From Paraconexibacter sp040581415 (GTDB lineage Bacteria; Actinomycetota; Thermoleophilia; Solirubrobacterales; Solirubrobacteraceae), in contig NZ_CP114014.1 in assembly GCF_040581415.1 (NCBI RefSeq), positions 5,456,001-5,520,000 of the forward strand: a stretch of 64,000 bases of DNA, given 5' to 3'. A model generated the notes under the pieces. That model had not been told where the DNA came from. It made no database searches and saw nothing but the letters and a program-made list of their open reading frames with translations. Of this stretch, positions 23,129 through 31,557 are shown piece by piece (within the stretch, counting starts at the first letter, position 1; each line of letters begins with the position of its first letter). The position numbers and the translations under genes are program-made.

Positions 23129-24571
23129 ATGTCCGACGCCGACCTCCTCTTCCAGCCCGTGCACGAGCTCGCCGGGCTCGTCCGCGACGGGACGCTGTCC
23201 GCCCGCGAGCTCGTGCAGACCTCGGTCGACCGGATCGAGTCCCTGAACCCGCAGCTGAACGCCTTCGTCGACGTCTTCGCCGAGGACGCACTCGCGGAGG
23301 CCGACGGGATCGCCGCCGATGACCCCCGACCGTTCGCCGGCGTCCCGATCGCGATCAAGAACAACCGCGCGATCGCCGGCCGCCGGCTCACGGTCGGCTC
23401 GGCGCTGATGGACGACTTCGTCCCGCGCACGGACCACAACGTCGTCACGCGCCTGAAGGCCGCCGGCTTCGTGATCGTCGGCTCCACGACGCTGCCCGAG
23501 TTCGGGATCGTGCCCGTCACCGAGACCGCGCGCTTCGGCCCCACGCGGAACCCGTGGGACGTCGCGCGGACGCCGGGCGGGTCCAGCGGCGGATCGGCCG
23601 CCGCGGTCGCCGCCGGCATGGTGCCGGTCGCGCATGCCAACGACGGCGGCGGGTCGACGCGCATCCCGGCCGCCTGCTGCGGGCTGGTCGGCCTGAAGCC
23701 CCAGCGCGGGCGGATCTCGCTCGCGCCCGACCTCGGCTACCAGTTCCTCGTGCAGGACGGCGTCCTGACGCGGACCGTCGCGGAGACCGCCGCGCTCCTC
23801 GACCTGCTGGCCGGACCGGTCCTCGGCGACACCTCGTGGGCCCCGGAGCCGGCCGTCCCGTTCGCCGAGCAGGCGCGCCGCGACCCCGGGCGGCTGCGCA
23901 TCGCGCTCACGACCACGATGCCGCTCGAGCGCACGACCGTCGACCCGGTCTGCGTGCAGGCCGCACGGGACGCGGGCGCCCTGCTGGAGTCGCTCGGCCA
24001 CGAGGTCGTCGAGGTCGACGCGCCGTGGCAGATCCCTGGGCTCCTGCCGCTGTTCGCCGCCTCCTTCGGCCCGGCGCTGACGATGTCGATGGCGTTCGCC
24101 GCGACGGTGAGCGGGCGGCCGGTGTCGCCGGAGTCCGTCGAGCCGCTCAGCTGGGCGATGTGGGAGCAGTGCCGGTCGATGACGGCGACCGATGCGGCGC
24201 TCGCCGACGCGCAGCTGCAGGGCCTGGCCCGGCTGATCATCACCTGGACCGCCGGCTACGACCTCGTCCTGACGCCGGCGCTGGCGGAGGCGCCGGTCCC
24301 CATCGGGACGATCGACGCGTGCTCGGACCAGCCGCTGAGGGACTTCGCGCGGTCCGGCGCGTTCACGCCGTACACGGCGCTGTGCAACGTCACCGGCTCG
24401 CCGGCGATCAGCCTGCCGCTCTACGCGTGGCCCGAGGGCGACCCGGCGGCGGGCCTGCCGCTCGCGGTCCAGCTGATCGGGCAGCCGGCGGACGAGGGCA
24501 CGCTGCTGGCGGTGGCCGCCCAGCTCGAGGCGGCGGCGCCGTGGGACGGCCGACGCGCAACGGTGTCCTGA
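23129..24571 (+). CDS. Amidase signature family hydrolase
   Basis: This 480-residue amidase has the Ser-cisSer-Lys triad: Lys in VPIAIKNNRAI, the cis-Ser in TPGGSSGGSAAAVAAG, and the Ser nucleophile in NDGGGSTRIPAACCGLVGLKP. The length and internal order match the AS family, which hydrolyses small amides or acts in GatA-like transamidation. No gatB or gatC neighbours are present, so a catabolic amidase is more likely. The ATG at 23129 is chosen over an in-frame upstream start at 23078 because of the leaderless promoter and family N-terminus. The final 14 codons lie in a 53-bp direct repeat that recurs just after the stop. Confidence 0.87.
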   Translation: MSDADLLFQPVHELAGLVRDGTLSARELVQTSVDRIESLNPQLNAFVDVFAEDALAEADGIAADDPRPFAGVPIAIKNNRAIAGRRLTVGSALMDDFVPRTDHNVVTRLKAAGFVIVGSTTLPEFGIVPVTETARFGPTRNPWDVARTPGGSSGGSAAAVAAGMVPVAHANDGGGSTRIPAACCGLVGLKPQRGRISLAPDLGYQFLVQDGVLTRTVAETAALLDLLAGPVLGDTSWAPEPAVPFAEQARRDPGRLRIALTTTMPLERTTVDPVCVQAARDAGALLESLGHEVVEVDAPWQIPGLLPLFAASFGPALTMSMAFAATVSGRPVSPESVEPLSWAMWEQCRSMTATDAALADAQLQGLARLIITWTAGYDLVLTPALAEAPVPIGTIDACSDQPLRDFARSGAFTPYTALCNVTGSPAISLPLYAWPEGDPAAGLPLAVQLIGQPADEGTLLAVAAQLEAAAPWDGRRATVS

Positions 24572-24638
24572 GCCCGGCGGGCCGTGCGGCGGCGCCGTGG
24601 GACGGCCGGCGCGCAACGGTGTCCTGAGCCCGGCGGGC
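24530..24638 (+). repeat. 53-bp direct repeat duplicating the amidase 3' end
   Basis: The 53 bp at 24530-24582, which includes the amidase stop codon, recur at 24586-24638 with one A-to-G difference and a 3-bp spacer. The second copy is untranslated in the normal frame. It looks like a recent tandem duplication of about 56 bp. Confidence 0.9.
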
Positions 24639-24662
24639 GGGCGCGGCGACCCGGGGGACCCG

Positions 24663-25550
24663 CTACGCCGTCCCGAGCACCGCGGCCATGCGCTGCGGGA
24701 CGACGCCGAGCGCCTCGGCCTGCGCGGTCCCGTGGCGGCTGGTCATCGCCACCTGCAGCAGCTCGGCCTCGTCCCAGGTGACCGGGGTCCGGGACTTCGC
24801 GAGCGCCTCCGCCACGCGCAGCGCGCGGGACGCGATGAAGGTGGGGACGGACACGACCGCCCGCTCGCGTCCGGCGGCGCGCAGGATCGTGTGCGCGACC
24901 TCGGCGCTGCTGAGCGTGTCCGGGCCCGCGAGCTCGTAGCGGGCGGACGCGACGTCCGGGTCCGCGGGCGCGCGGATGATCGCCATCAGGCAGTCCGCGA
25001 CGTCCTCGGACCAGATCGGCTGCGACCGGGAGTGCGAGCCGCCGGGCAGCGGCACGACAGGCGCCAGCGCGAGGCGGCCGATCAGGGTCGCCCAGTAGTC
25101 GCCCGGGGCGTAGACCAGCGACGGCGCGACGACGGTGTGGCGCAGCCCCGAGTCGGTGACCGCCTGCTCTGCGAGCGCCTTCGCCCGCAGATAGCGCGTG
25201 CGGTTGTGGGAGCCCGCGCCCAACGCGCTCAGGTAGACGAAGTGCTCGACCCCGGCGCGCTCGGCGGCCTGGACCATGCGCCAGGTCGCGATGCCGTTGA
25301 GCTCCTCGATGGAGCCGACCGACTGGTCCCGGATCGCGCCGGCCAGGTGGACGACGGTCTTCACGCCGCGAAGCGCGTTGCGGAACGAGGGCGGGTCGGT
25401 CAGGTCCCCGAGGGCGATCTGCACCCGCACGCGCTCGGGCCCCAGGCGCTTGGGATCGCGCACGAGGCAGCGGACAGGGACGCGAGCCGCGACGAGCCGC
25501 CGCAGCAGCGGCGTCCCGACCATTCCCGTGGCGCCGGTGAGCAGGAGCAC
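24663..25550 (-). CDS. NAD(P)-binding protein (NmrA/NDUFA9-like atypical SDR)
   Basis: This 295-residue protein starts with the Rossmann motif VLLLTGATGMVG. It has the VVHLAGAI segment, the SALGAG strand with a following YLRAK (the YxxxK pair), and SLVYAPGDYW. The C-terminal part (YELAGPDTLSSAEVAHTIL) is typical of atypical SDRs related to complex I NDUFA9 or NmrA. Function in bacteria is usually unknown. The GTG at 25550 is preferred over a GTG at 25625 because it begins the Rossmann fold and has TAGGTT 7 nt upstream. Confidence 0.75.
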   Translation of the reverse strand: MLLLTGATGMVGTPLLRRLVAARVPVRCLVRDPKRLGPERVRVQIALGDLTDPPSFRNALRGVKTVVHLAGAIRDQSVGSIEELNGIATWRMVQAAERAGVEHFVYLSALGAGSHNRTRYLRAKALAEQAVTDSGLRHTVVAPSLVYAPGDYWATLIGRLALAPVVPLPGGSHSRSQPIWSEDVADCLMAIIRAPADPDVASARYELAGPDTLSSAEVAHTILRAAGRERAVVSVPTFIASRALRVAEALAKSRTPVTWDEAELLQVAMTSRHGTAQAEALGVVPQRMAAVLGTA

Positions 25551-25557
25551 CCCCTGA

Positions 25558-25563
25558 AACCTA
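25558..25563 (-). promoter_or_regulatory. -10-like box for leaderless SDR mRNA
   Basis: On the minus strand TAGGTT is followed by 7 nt (TCAGGGG) and then the GTG at 25550. This supports the short start for the SDR gene. Confidence 0.48.
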
Positions 25564-25730
25564 GCGATGCCGGCCCGGCGGAGACCGCTGCACACCGCAC
25601 CGGCACTCGCCTTTCGGCCCGTCACGAGGACCGTGATGGGGATCGGCGCGGCGATGACCCCCCACTGTCGTAGTATGCGGCAGCTGTTGAGCAGTTCGCC
25701 TTAGTCCACGGAGTCAGAGGAATTACCTGT

Positions 25731-25994
25731 ATGGCCTACGTCATCGCGGAGCCCTGTGTCGGCACGAAGGACAACTCGTGCGTCGAGGTCTGCCCGGTCG
25801 ATTGCATCCACCCCACGCCGGACGAGCCCGACTACGACAAGGTCGAGCAGCTGTACATCGATGCGGAAGAGTGCATCGACTGTGACGCGTGCGTCGAGGC
25901 GTGCCCTGTCGACGCCTGTTTCGCCGAGGACCAGATCCCGGACGAGTGGAGCAAGTTCGTCCAGATCAACGCGGACTACTTCGCCGGGAAGTAG
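25731..25994 (+). CDS. fdxA: 7Fe ferredoxin
   Basis: This 87-residue ferredoxin carries one [3Fe-4S] and one [4Fe-4S] cluster. The first motif is C-x7-C-x3-CP (CVGTKDNSCVEVCP), where the longer spacing signals the 3Fe site. The second is CIDCDACVEACP. The protein is acidic and closely resembles actinobacterial FdxA, which donates electrons to cytochromes P450 and other enzymes. An AGAGGA Shine-Dalgarno (25716-25721) precedes the ATG. It has its own promoter region, divergent from the SDR gene. Confidence 0.93.
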   Translation: MAYVIAEPCVGTKDNSCVEVCPVDCIHPTPDEPDYDKVEQLYIDAEECIDCDACVEACPVDACFAEDQIPDEWSKFVQINADYFAGK

Positions 25995-26006
25995 CACCCG
26001 GAACTG

Positions 26007-26531
26007 ATGCGCTCCCGTCCGGTCCGCCGCGGCGGGAGGCGCACAGCGGTCCGTGCGTCGGTTGCGCCCGTGCTGGCCGCCCTCGTCGTCGCGGCTGCGG
26101 GATGCGGCGGGGACGACGGTGACGACGGCGGCATGCCGTCCGCGGACGACTACTACGGCGCGATGAACACGTTCTGCATGGACGTGACCGCGGCCGCTCG
26201 CGCGGCCACCCGCACCAGCACGGCTGCCGCCAAGGGCCCGGCGGGCACGCGGGTGAAGCGCATCTCCACGTCCCTGGGGACGTTCGCCGACGCCGCCGAG
26301 GAGGCACTCGCCGAGCTCGAGGACGCCGGAGCCCCGGAGCGGTTCGCCAACTACCAGCGGGAGAACGCCGCAGGCTTCCGCCGTTACATCGTGACGCTGC
26401 GCGCGGCGGCCGCGGATCCCGACGACCTCGCGAAACTGCAGACGCGCGTGAACGCGATCGAGCTGCCGGACCCGCCGCAGGACATCACGACGAACGCGAA
26501 GTCCTGCGCGTCGTTCTCGCCCGCCGGCTGA
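26007..26531 (+). CDS. Putative lipoprotein
   Basis: This 174-residue protein has a twin-arginine-rich N-terminus (RRGGRR) and a hydrophobic stretch ending in the lipobox AAGCGG, so it is probably lipid-anchored after cleavage before the Cys. An acidic linker (GDDGDDGG) follows, then an all-helical domain with SLGTFADAAEEALAELEDAG and two further cysteines. I do not recognise the family. It lies 12 bp after the ferredoxin gene and converges on mrp with a 4-bp gap. Confidence 0.7.
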   Translation: MRSRPVRRGGRRTAVRASVAPVLAALVVAAAGCGGDDGDDGGMPSADDYYGAMNTFCMDVTAAARAATRTSTAAAKGPAGTRVKRISTSLGTFADAAEEALAELEDAGAPERFANYQRENAAGFRRYIVTLRAAAADPDDLAKLQTRVNAIELPDPPQDITTNAKSCASFSPAG

Positions 26532-26535
26532 CCCG

Positions 26536-27684
26536 TCACACCATAGGGAGCGACATGCCCGACGGCGCGGGCGCCTCGGGCAGCGGGACGTCCGGCTGGA
26601 TGACCGACAGCACCGGCAGCGGTTCCGGGGTCATCGCGATGATCCCGCGTGCCGCCTGGCGGATGTTCTGGGCGGCCGGGTCGTCCGGGTCGGTGATGAC
26701 CAGCGGCGTGCCGGCGTCGGCCTGCGCCCGCAGCGGCATCGTCAGCGGGACGCTGCCGAGCAGCGGCACGTCCAGCTCGTCGGCGAGCGCCTTGCCGCCG
26801 CCCTCGCCGAAGATCGCGAACCGCTCGCCCGACGGGGTCGTGAACCCGGACATGTTCTCGATGACGCCGGCGATGTCGAGGCTGACCTTGTTCGCCATCT
26901 CGGCGCTGCGGCGCGCGACCTTCTGCGCGGTGTCCTGCGGCGTGGTGACGATGATGAACTGCGCCTGCGGCAGCAGCTGGCTCAGCGTCATCGAGACGTC
27001 GCCGGTGCCCGGGGGCAGGTCGACGAGCAGGTAGTCCAGCTCGCCCCAGGCGACGTCCTCCAGGAACTGGGTGAGCGCCTTGTGGAGCATCGGGCCGCGC
27101 CAGACGACGGCCGCGTCCTCGGCGACGAAGAACCCGATCGACATGACCTTGACCCCGTGCGCCGTCAGCGGCTGGATCTTGCGGTCGGCGGAGACCGGCG
27201 GCCGGTCGGACCCGAGGCCGAACATGCGCGGGATCGAGTAGCCCCACACGTCGGCGTCCAGGATGCCGACCTTCTTGCCGTCCGCCGCGAGGGCGGCCGC
27301 CAGGTTGGAGGTCAGCGTCGACTTGCCCACGCCACCCTTGCCGGACCCGACGCAGATGACGTTCTTGACCTGCGCGAGCGCGCCCTTCGGCATCGAGCCG
27401 CGGCCGAGCTTCTGCTGCAGCGAGCCCTTCTCGCTGTCGCTGAGGACGTCGAACGCGACGTTGACGCTGGTCACGCCCTCGAGCTCGCTGACGACGTTCG
27501 TGACGTCGGCCTGGAACTGGGACTTGATCGGGCAGCCCGGGGTGGTCAGGGAGACCGTCACGTGGACCGCGCCGTCGGTCGACACGTCGACGGTCCGGAG
27601 CATGCCCAGCTCGACGATGTCCTGGCGCAGCTCGGGGTCGATGACCGCGCGGAGGGCTTCGCGGATGGCGTCAGTCGAAGTCAT
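26536..27684 (-). CDS. mrp: Mrp/NBP35-type iron-sulfur cluster carrier ATPase
   Basis: This 382-residue P-loop protein has an N-terminal DUF59/MIP18 domain (1-95; VSLTTPGCPIKSQFQ) and a C-terminal Mrp ATPase. The deviant Walker A is GSGKGGVGKST, and DADVWGYSIPRMFG and LLVDLPPGTGD are family motifs. Members bind and transfer Fe-S clusters. The C-terminal CxxC that bridges the cluster in many Mrp proteins is replaced by TTPSGE in IENMSGFTTPSGERF, so cluster binding, if any, must differ. The ATG at 27684 has GACAAT 7 nt upstream; an in-frame ATG lies at 27693. Confidence 0.87.
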   Translation of the reverse strand: MTSTDAIREALRAVIDPELRQDIVELGMLRTVDVSTDGAVHVTVSLTTPGCPIKSQFQADVTNVVSELEGVTSVNVAFDVLSDSEKGSLQQKLGRGSMPKGALAQVKNVICVGSGKGGVGKSTLTSNLAAALAADGKKVGILDADVWGYSIPRMFGLGSDRPPVSADRKIQPLTAHGVKVMSIGFFVAEDAAVVWRGPMLHKALTQFLEDVAWGELDYLLVDLPPGTGDVSMTLSQLLPQAQFIIVTTPQDTAQKVARRSAEMANKVSLDIAGVIENMSGFTTPSGERFAIFGEGGGKALADELDVPLLGSVPLTMPLRAQADAGTPLVITDPDDPAAQNIRQAARGIIAMTPEPLPVLSVIQPDVPLPEAPAPSGMSLPMV

Positions 27685-27691
27685 GCGTCCC

Positions 27692-27722
27692 ATTGTCGCA
27701 GGGTCGGTCGAGCACGTACCCT
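27692..27722. promoter_or_regulatory. Divergent leaderless promoters of mrp and a lipoprotein gene
   Basis: GACAAT on the minus strand (27697-27692) ends 7 nt before the mrp ATG, and TACCCT on the plus strand (27717-27722) ends 7 nt before the lipoprotein ATG at 27730. The whole divergent region is 45 bp. Confidence 0.5.
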
Positions 27723-27729
27723 TGCGCGC

Positions 27730-28494
27730 ATGAGGCGTGCGGCGATTGCGTTGATCTGCTCCGGTCTGCTCGTGGCCTGCGGGTCCGACGAGGGTGGCGG
27801 GACGGATCCCGGTGAGACGCTCAAGACCGCAGCTCAGCGGGTGAAGGACGTCGACACGCTCGAGGCGACGATGTCGTTCGCCACCGAATCCAAGCGCGAA
27901 GGACGCACCCGCTTCACGGCGAAGGGCACGTTCAACTCGGACGGGACCCGCGGCCGGATGACCGCGACGTTCCTGGAGGGTGGCGGCTTCGACGCCGGCG
28001 AGAAGATGGAGATGATCCTGCGCGGGGATGAGGGCTACATGCGGGGGAAGGCGTTCTCGGATCTGCTTCCCCCCGGCAAGCGCTGGCTGCACATGACCGA
28101 CGACGAGCTCGGCGACCCGACGCTGAGCTTCACGCAGCTGTTCGAGCTGATGGAGAAGGCGGGCGGGATCGAGGACAAGGGCGAGGACGCCGTGAACGGC
28201 CGTCCAGCGCACCGCTACCACGGCGAGATGCCACTCGCGGCGGCGGTCGAGGCCATCGGGAAGGACCGCATCGCGCAGACGACGCGGGACCGGGTCGAGA
28301 AGCTGGCCGACTTCCGGGTCCCGCTCGACGTCTGGATCGCCCCGGACGGCCGCCCGGCCCGACTCCTGCTGGATCTCGACATCCAAGGGGAGAAGGCGCG
28401 CATCGACGCGACCATCACCCGCTTCGACCCGCCGCTGGACGCCGACGCGCCCCCCGCCGCCCAGGTCGCCGAGCTGTCCGACGTGACGCCCTGA
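27730..28494 (+). CDS. LppX/LprG-like lipoprotein
   Basis: This 254-residue protein starts with a lipoprotein signal (RRAAIALICSGLLVACGSD, lipobox LLVAC). The mature part is a beta-rich domain with GRTRFTAKGTFNSDG, MEMILRGDEGYMRG and FRVPLDVWIAPDGRPARLLLDLDI. This layout resembles the LppX/LprG/LolA-type half-barrel fold used by actinobacteria to carry lipids across the envelope. Homology is judged from pattern only. It is followed by a strong terminator. Confidence 0.75.
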   Translation: MRRAAIALICSGLLVACGSDEGGGTDPGETLKTAAQRVKDVDTLEATMSFATESKREGRTRFTAKGTFNSDGTRGRMTATFLEGGGFDAGEKMEMILRGDEGYMRGKAFSDLLPPGKRWLHMTDDELGDPTLSFTQLFELMEKAGGIEDKGEDAVNGRPAHRYHGEMPLAAAVEAIGKDRIAQTTRDRVEKLADFRVPLDVWIAPDGRPARLLLDLDIQGEKARIDATITRFDPPLDADAPPAAQVAELSDVTP

Positions 28495-28503
28495 GCCTTT
28501 AAA

Positions 28504-28538
28504 GACAAAGGGCCCACACAGAATGCGGGCCCTTTGTC
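28504..28538 (+). terminator. Strong hairpin after the lipoprotein gene
   Basis: GACAAAGGGCCC (28504-28515) pairs perfectly with GGGCCCTTTGTC (28527-28538) around an 11-nt loop. It lies 10 bp after the lipoprotein stop and ahead of the convergent lysine-rich gene. Confidence 0.85.
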
Positions 28539-28560
28539 GAGGGAGGAGAGGGTACTTCGA

Positions 28561-28586
28561 CTGACGACGGGATATGAGGTCGTCAG
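28561..28586. terminator. Second hairpin in the convergent gap
   Basis: CTGACGAC (28561-28568) pairs with GTCGTCAG (28579-28586). It may act as a back-up terminator or for the opposite strand. The rest of 28587-28691 shows nothing I can support. Confidence 0.45.
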
Positions 28587-28691
28587 ACCTGACCGCGAAC
28601 CCGGACCCTCTCGGCCGGTGCGGGGAAGTTCGAGACCCGTCCAGCGCCGCGCGCGAGACGCAGCGACTGGCGCCGGACGGGTGCGTGGGTG

Positions 28692-29402
28692 CTACGCCAG
28701 TGCGGCGACGCGCTCCACGACGGTGTTGCCGACCTGCGTGGCCGTCTTCGACGCGGACGTCACGACGTTGTCGACGGTGGAGGTGACGAGCTCGGTGCGG
28801 GCCTCGACCTCCTTGCGGATGCCGTCGACCTGCTTGTCGAGGTCCTTGCGGAAGGCCTTGATCTCCTTCTCGGCCTTGGTGCGGTTCTTCTTCAGCTCGC
28901 GCTCGGCCTTGGTGCGGCGGGTGCGCAGCTCGCGCTCGACCTTGGTGCGGTTCTTCTTCAGCTCGCGCTCGGCCTTGGTGCGGGCGGTGTTGCCGCGCTT
29001 CTCGGCCTTCTTGAGGTCGGCGGTGAGCTCCTTGACGATGAGGTCGAACTGCTTCTGGGCGGCCTCGACCGAGCCGTACTTGGCGGTCAGTTCGTCGACG
29101 GTCGCAACGACGCGGTCACGAGCGATGAGGGCGGCACCGACGGGGATGAGGACGGCCTTCTCGGCGTAGACGGCGGCCTTGTCAGCGGCGGTCTCGACGG
29201 TCGGCTCAACCTTGGCCTCGGCCTTCTTGGCGGCGGACGTCGCCGTGGACTTCGCAGCGTTCGCCTTGCGCGTCCGGGCGGCCTTCTGCCCCGTGGTCGA
29301 GCGCTTCGTCGCGGCGGTCGCGCGCTTCACGGCCGGCTTCTTCGCGGTCGTGGCGGTCTCGATGTTCTCGGCGGGGGTGGGGGCGGTGCGCTGGTCGGCC
29401 AT
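28692..29402 (-). CDS. Lysine/alanine-rich coiled-coil protein (HbhA/histone H1-like)
   Basis: This 236-residue basic protein has a low-complexity Lys/Ala/Thr-rich N-terminus (about 18-65; AKKPAVKRATAATKRS) like histone H1 tails. A central hydrophobic helix follows (YAEKAVLIPVGAALIA), then a coiled coil with KELTADLKKAEKRG. A basic repeat region (about 140-190) repeats RTKAERELKKN-type units four times. The order resembles mycobacterial HbhA rearranged, or a nucleoid-associated protein. It could bind DNA or anionic polymers. An AGGAG Shine-Dalgarno and a TAATAT hexamer lie upstream in unusually AT-rich sequence. Function is not established. Confidence 0.68.
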   Translation of the reverse strand: MADQRTAPTPAENIETATTAKKPAVKRATAATKRSTTGQKAARTRKANAAKSTATSAAKKAEAKVEPTVETAADKAAVYAEKAVLIPVGAALIARDRVVATVDELTAKYGSVEAAQKQFDLIVKELTADLKKAEKRGNTARTKAERELKKNRTKVERELRTRRTKAERELKKNRTKAEKEIKAFRKDLDKQVDGIRKEVEARTELVTSTVDNVVTSASKTATQVGNTVVERVAALA

Positions 29403-29477
29403 GTGGCGTCTCCTGTTCGTCTAAGGATATTAGAACTAAGTTGTCCGGAGAATACCACCGAACATCTGTTTGTAAAC

Positions 29478-29516
29478 CCGTCCGGTGAGGTTGTTACAGG
29501 GATGGTCACCGGACGG
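29478..29516. promoter_or_regulatory. 11-bp perfect inverted repeat upstream of the lysine-rich gene
   Basis: CCGTCCGGTGA (29478-29488) and TCACCGGACGG (29506-29516) flank a 17-bp centre. It lies upstream of the lysine-rich gene and downstream of the DUF2342 gene, so it may be a terminator for the latter or an operator for the former. The rest of the 260-bp gap shows nothing else clear. Confidence 0.5.
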
Positions 29517-29662
29517 TCATGAAAGCCTATGGATACTGGGATCTGCGAGCCCGGGCTTGTGACAGACAGAACGCGCGTTCGGCCCTCTTCGTGGCGCACG
29601 AGTGCGGGCCGACGACGCAGCTTGTGCGGCAGCTTGGCGCGTTCGAGTCGTCGGGCGGGCGC

Positions 29663-30688
29663 TCAGCGCGCGCGGGCCACCCACGCCGCGGGCGCCTTGA
29701 GCTCCGCGGCGGTGGGCAGCAGATCCGGCTCCGCGAAGGCGCGGTGCAGCGTCGCGACATCCGCGGCGGCGACGACGGCGTCGCAGAACCGCTTGCCGTC
29801 CTCGTACTGGCGCAGCTTGAGCTCGAGGCCGAGCAGGCGTTCGACGAGCTTCCACGGGCTGAGCCCGGCCGTCGACTCCCGCCGCGCCTTCAGCGCCGAC
29901 CGCAGCCCGGCGAGATCCGGCAGCACCGCAGCGCCGGCGGCGTCCATCACGTGCTCCGCGTGTCCCTCGATCAGGGACATCGTGCTCTGCACCCGCTCGA
30001 CGAGCGCCGCGCGCTCCGGTCCGAGCGCGAGCGTCAGGAACGACCCGTCTCGGGCCTGCGCGACCAGCCGCCGCACGTCGTCCGGGGTCCTCGGCAGGGC
30101 GTCTGCCGCACCGCTGCTGGAGTCCAGCAGCTCGGTGATCATGCTGCCGAGGTGGGCGCGCAGCCACGGGACGGCCGTGAACTGCACCGCATGCGTCAGC
30201 TCATGGATGGTGACCCAGCGGACGAGCTGGGCCTCATCGACCTCGAGCGCGGCCGCGACGCCGTGGAGGTTCGGGACGACCAGGAGCAGCCGCAGCGGCG
30301 CATCCGGGTCGGTGAGCCGGACGTCGACCTGCCCGAGGACACGCCGCCCCAGGAGCCCGGTCAGCGCACCGGCCTCGGCTCCGACGACCATGCCCGCGCC
30401 GCCGGCGACCACGCCGTGCAGCGGTCCCAGGCCCTTGCCGGCCTGCTCGACCAGCGGGCCCATCAGGGCGTCGAACGACGCGTAGTTGGCCGCGCGCCAG
30501 GCAGCGCGGCCGACGGCTTCCGCCTCGGGGAGCGGCTCCGCGGGCACCAGGCCGGTGTAGGCGATCACGCGCTCGGCGGCGTCGGCGGCGACCTCCCGCA
30601 GGTCGACGGCGAGCGGCGACGTATCGCCTGGACCACCACCGGTGAGGCCGGCGACGTGCTCGGCGAGTCCCCAGTCGATGCGCGACAT
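29663..30688 (-). CDS. Zinc-dependent metalloprotease, DUF2342 (F420-associated) family
   Basis: This 341-residue protein has a gluzincin-like motif IHELTHAVQF with two His ligands and the catalytic Glu. The downstream helix MSLIEGHAEHVMDA supplies the third ligand region. The family is annotated as coenzyme F420 biosynthesis-associated protein in actinobacteria, though its substrate is unknown. It starts MSRIDWGLAEHVAG at 30688 and overlaps the IMPase stop (ATGA). In mycobacteria a DUF2342 gene also lies near the helicase-nuclease genes adnAB, which parallels this neighbourhood. Confidence 0.8.
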   Translation of the reverse strand: MSRIDWGLAEHVAGLTGGGPGDTSPLAVDLREVAADAAERVIAYTGLVPAEPLPEAEAVGRAAWRAANYASFDALMGPLVEQAGKGLGPLHGVVAGGAGMVVGAEAGALTGLLGRRVLGQVDVRLTDPDAPLRLLLVVPNLHGVAAALEVDEAQLVRWVTIHELTHAVQFTAVPWLRAHLGSMITELLDSSSGAADALPRTPDDVRRLVAQARDGSFLTLALGPERAALVERVQSTMSLIEGHAEHVMDAAGAAVLPDLAGLRSALKARRESTAGLSPWKLVERLLGLELKLRQYEDGKRFCDAVVAAADVATLHRAFAEPDLLPTAAELKAPAAWVARAR

Positions 30689-31536
30689 CAGGGCGCCGCG
30701 AGCGTGGCGAGCAGGGCGATCGCCTCGGGCGTCCGGGCGGCGACGACGGGCGAGTGCGGAGCGAGGTCGAGCGGGGCGCCGAGCGGGTTCTCGTAGCCGG
30801 TGAACGCGACCAGCCCGCCCGCCTCGCGGACCACCAGCTGCGCCGCGGCGGCGTCGACGGCACGGCACCGCCAGAGCGTGGCCATGCCGTCGACCCGCGC
30901 CGGCGCGACCTGGCACATCGAGATCGCGATCGAGCCGAGGGCCCGCACGCGGTAGGTCGCGGCCTGCAGCGCCTCGGACGAGGCCGCCAGCCAGCGCGGG
31001 TCCGCGTTCTCGACGGCGACCAGCTCGAGGCGCCCGTCGGCCCGCCGCCGCTCGCCCGGGACGTCGACGAGCTGGACGTCGTTCAGGAACGCCCCGCCGC
31101 CGCGCTCGGCGCGCCACTCCTCGCCGGTCCCGAAGTCGTGGACGAAGCCGAAGCAGACGTCCTCCATCGTGCTGCCGTGGGCGAGGGCGATCGAGACCGC
31201 GTGGCTGCCCATCCCGCGCTTGGCGTTCGTCGAGCCGTCGATCGGGTCGACGACGACGAGGACGCCGGGGTCGCCGAAGTCGACGGTGCCGCGCTCCTCC
31301 GACACGACCGTGAAGCGCGCGCCGGCGTCGTACACCCGCTGCAGCTCGTCGAAGACCAGCTGCTCGGCCGCTGCGTCGATCACGAGCGTGCGGTCGCCGC
31401 CCTCGCCGACCACACCCGTCTCGGCCGTGCGCGCCGTCCCCGGGGCGGTGTCCGCGAGCATCGCGGCGAGGCCCGTCGTCGCGCGCCGGCATGCCCCGAG
31501 CCAGTCGTACGTCAGCACATCGGTCGGGTGGGGCAT
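30688..31536 (-). CDS. Inositol monophosphatase family protein
   Basis: This 282-residue enzyme shows the Mg-dependent phosphatase motifs VSEER (metal Glu), VVDPIDGSTNAKRG (DPIDGT-type), and a C-terminal RAVDAAAAQLVVREAGG. In the last, the usual WDxAA Trp is Val. It may dephosphorylate inositol phosphate, histidinol phosphate or PAP. The ATG at 31536 is favoured over an in-frame ATG at 31545 by the TAGTAT hexamer 7 nt upstream. It is divergent from the helicase-nuclease gene, with start codons only 21 bp apart. Confidence 0.82.
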   Translation of the reverse strand: MPHPTDVLTYDWLGACRRATTGLAAMLADTAPGTARTAETGVVGEGGDRTLVIDAAAEQLVFDELQRVYDAGARFTVVSEERGTVDFGDPGVLVVVDPIDGSTNAKRGMGSHAVSIALAHGSTMEDVCFGFVHDFGTGEEWRAERGGGAFLNDVQLVDVPGERRRADGRLELVAVENADPRWLAASSEALQAATYRVRALGSIAISMCQVAPARVDGMATLWRCRAVDAAAAQLVVREAGGLVAFTGYENPLGAPLDLAPHSPVVAARTPEAIALLATLAAP

Positions 31537-31543
31537 GCGCGGC

Positions 31544-31550
31544 ATACTAG
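31544..31550. promoter_or_regulatory. Overlapping divergent -10-like boxes
   Basis: TAGTAT on the minus strand (31549-31544) is 7 nt from the IMPase ATG, and TACTAG on the plus strand (31545-31550) is 7 nt from the helicase GTG. The two hexamers overlap, so both promoters cannot be occupied together. Confidence 0.5.
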
Positions 31551-31557
31551 GACGCTG

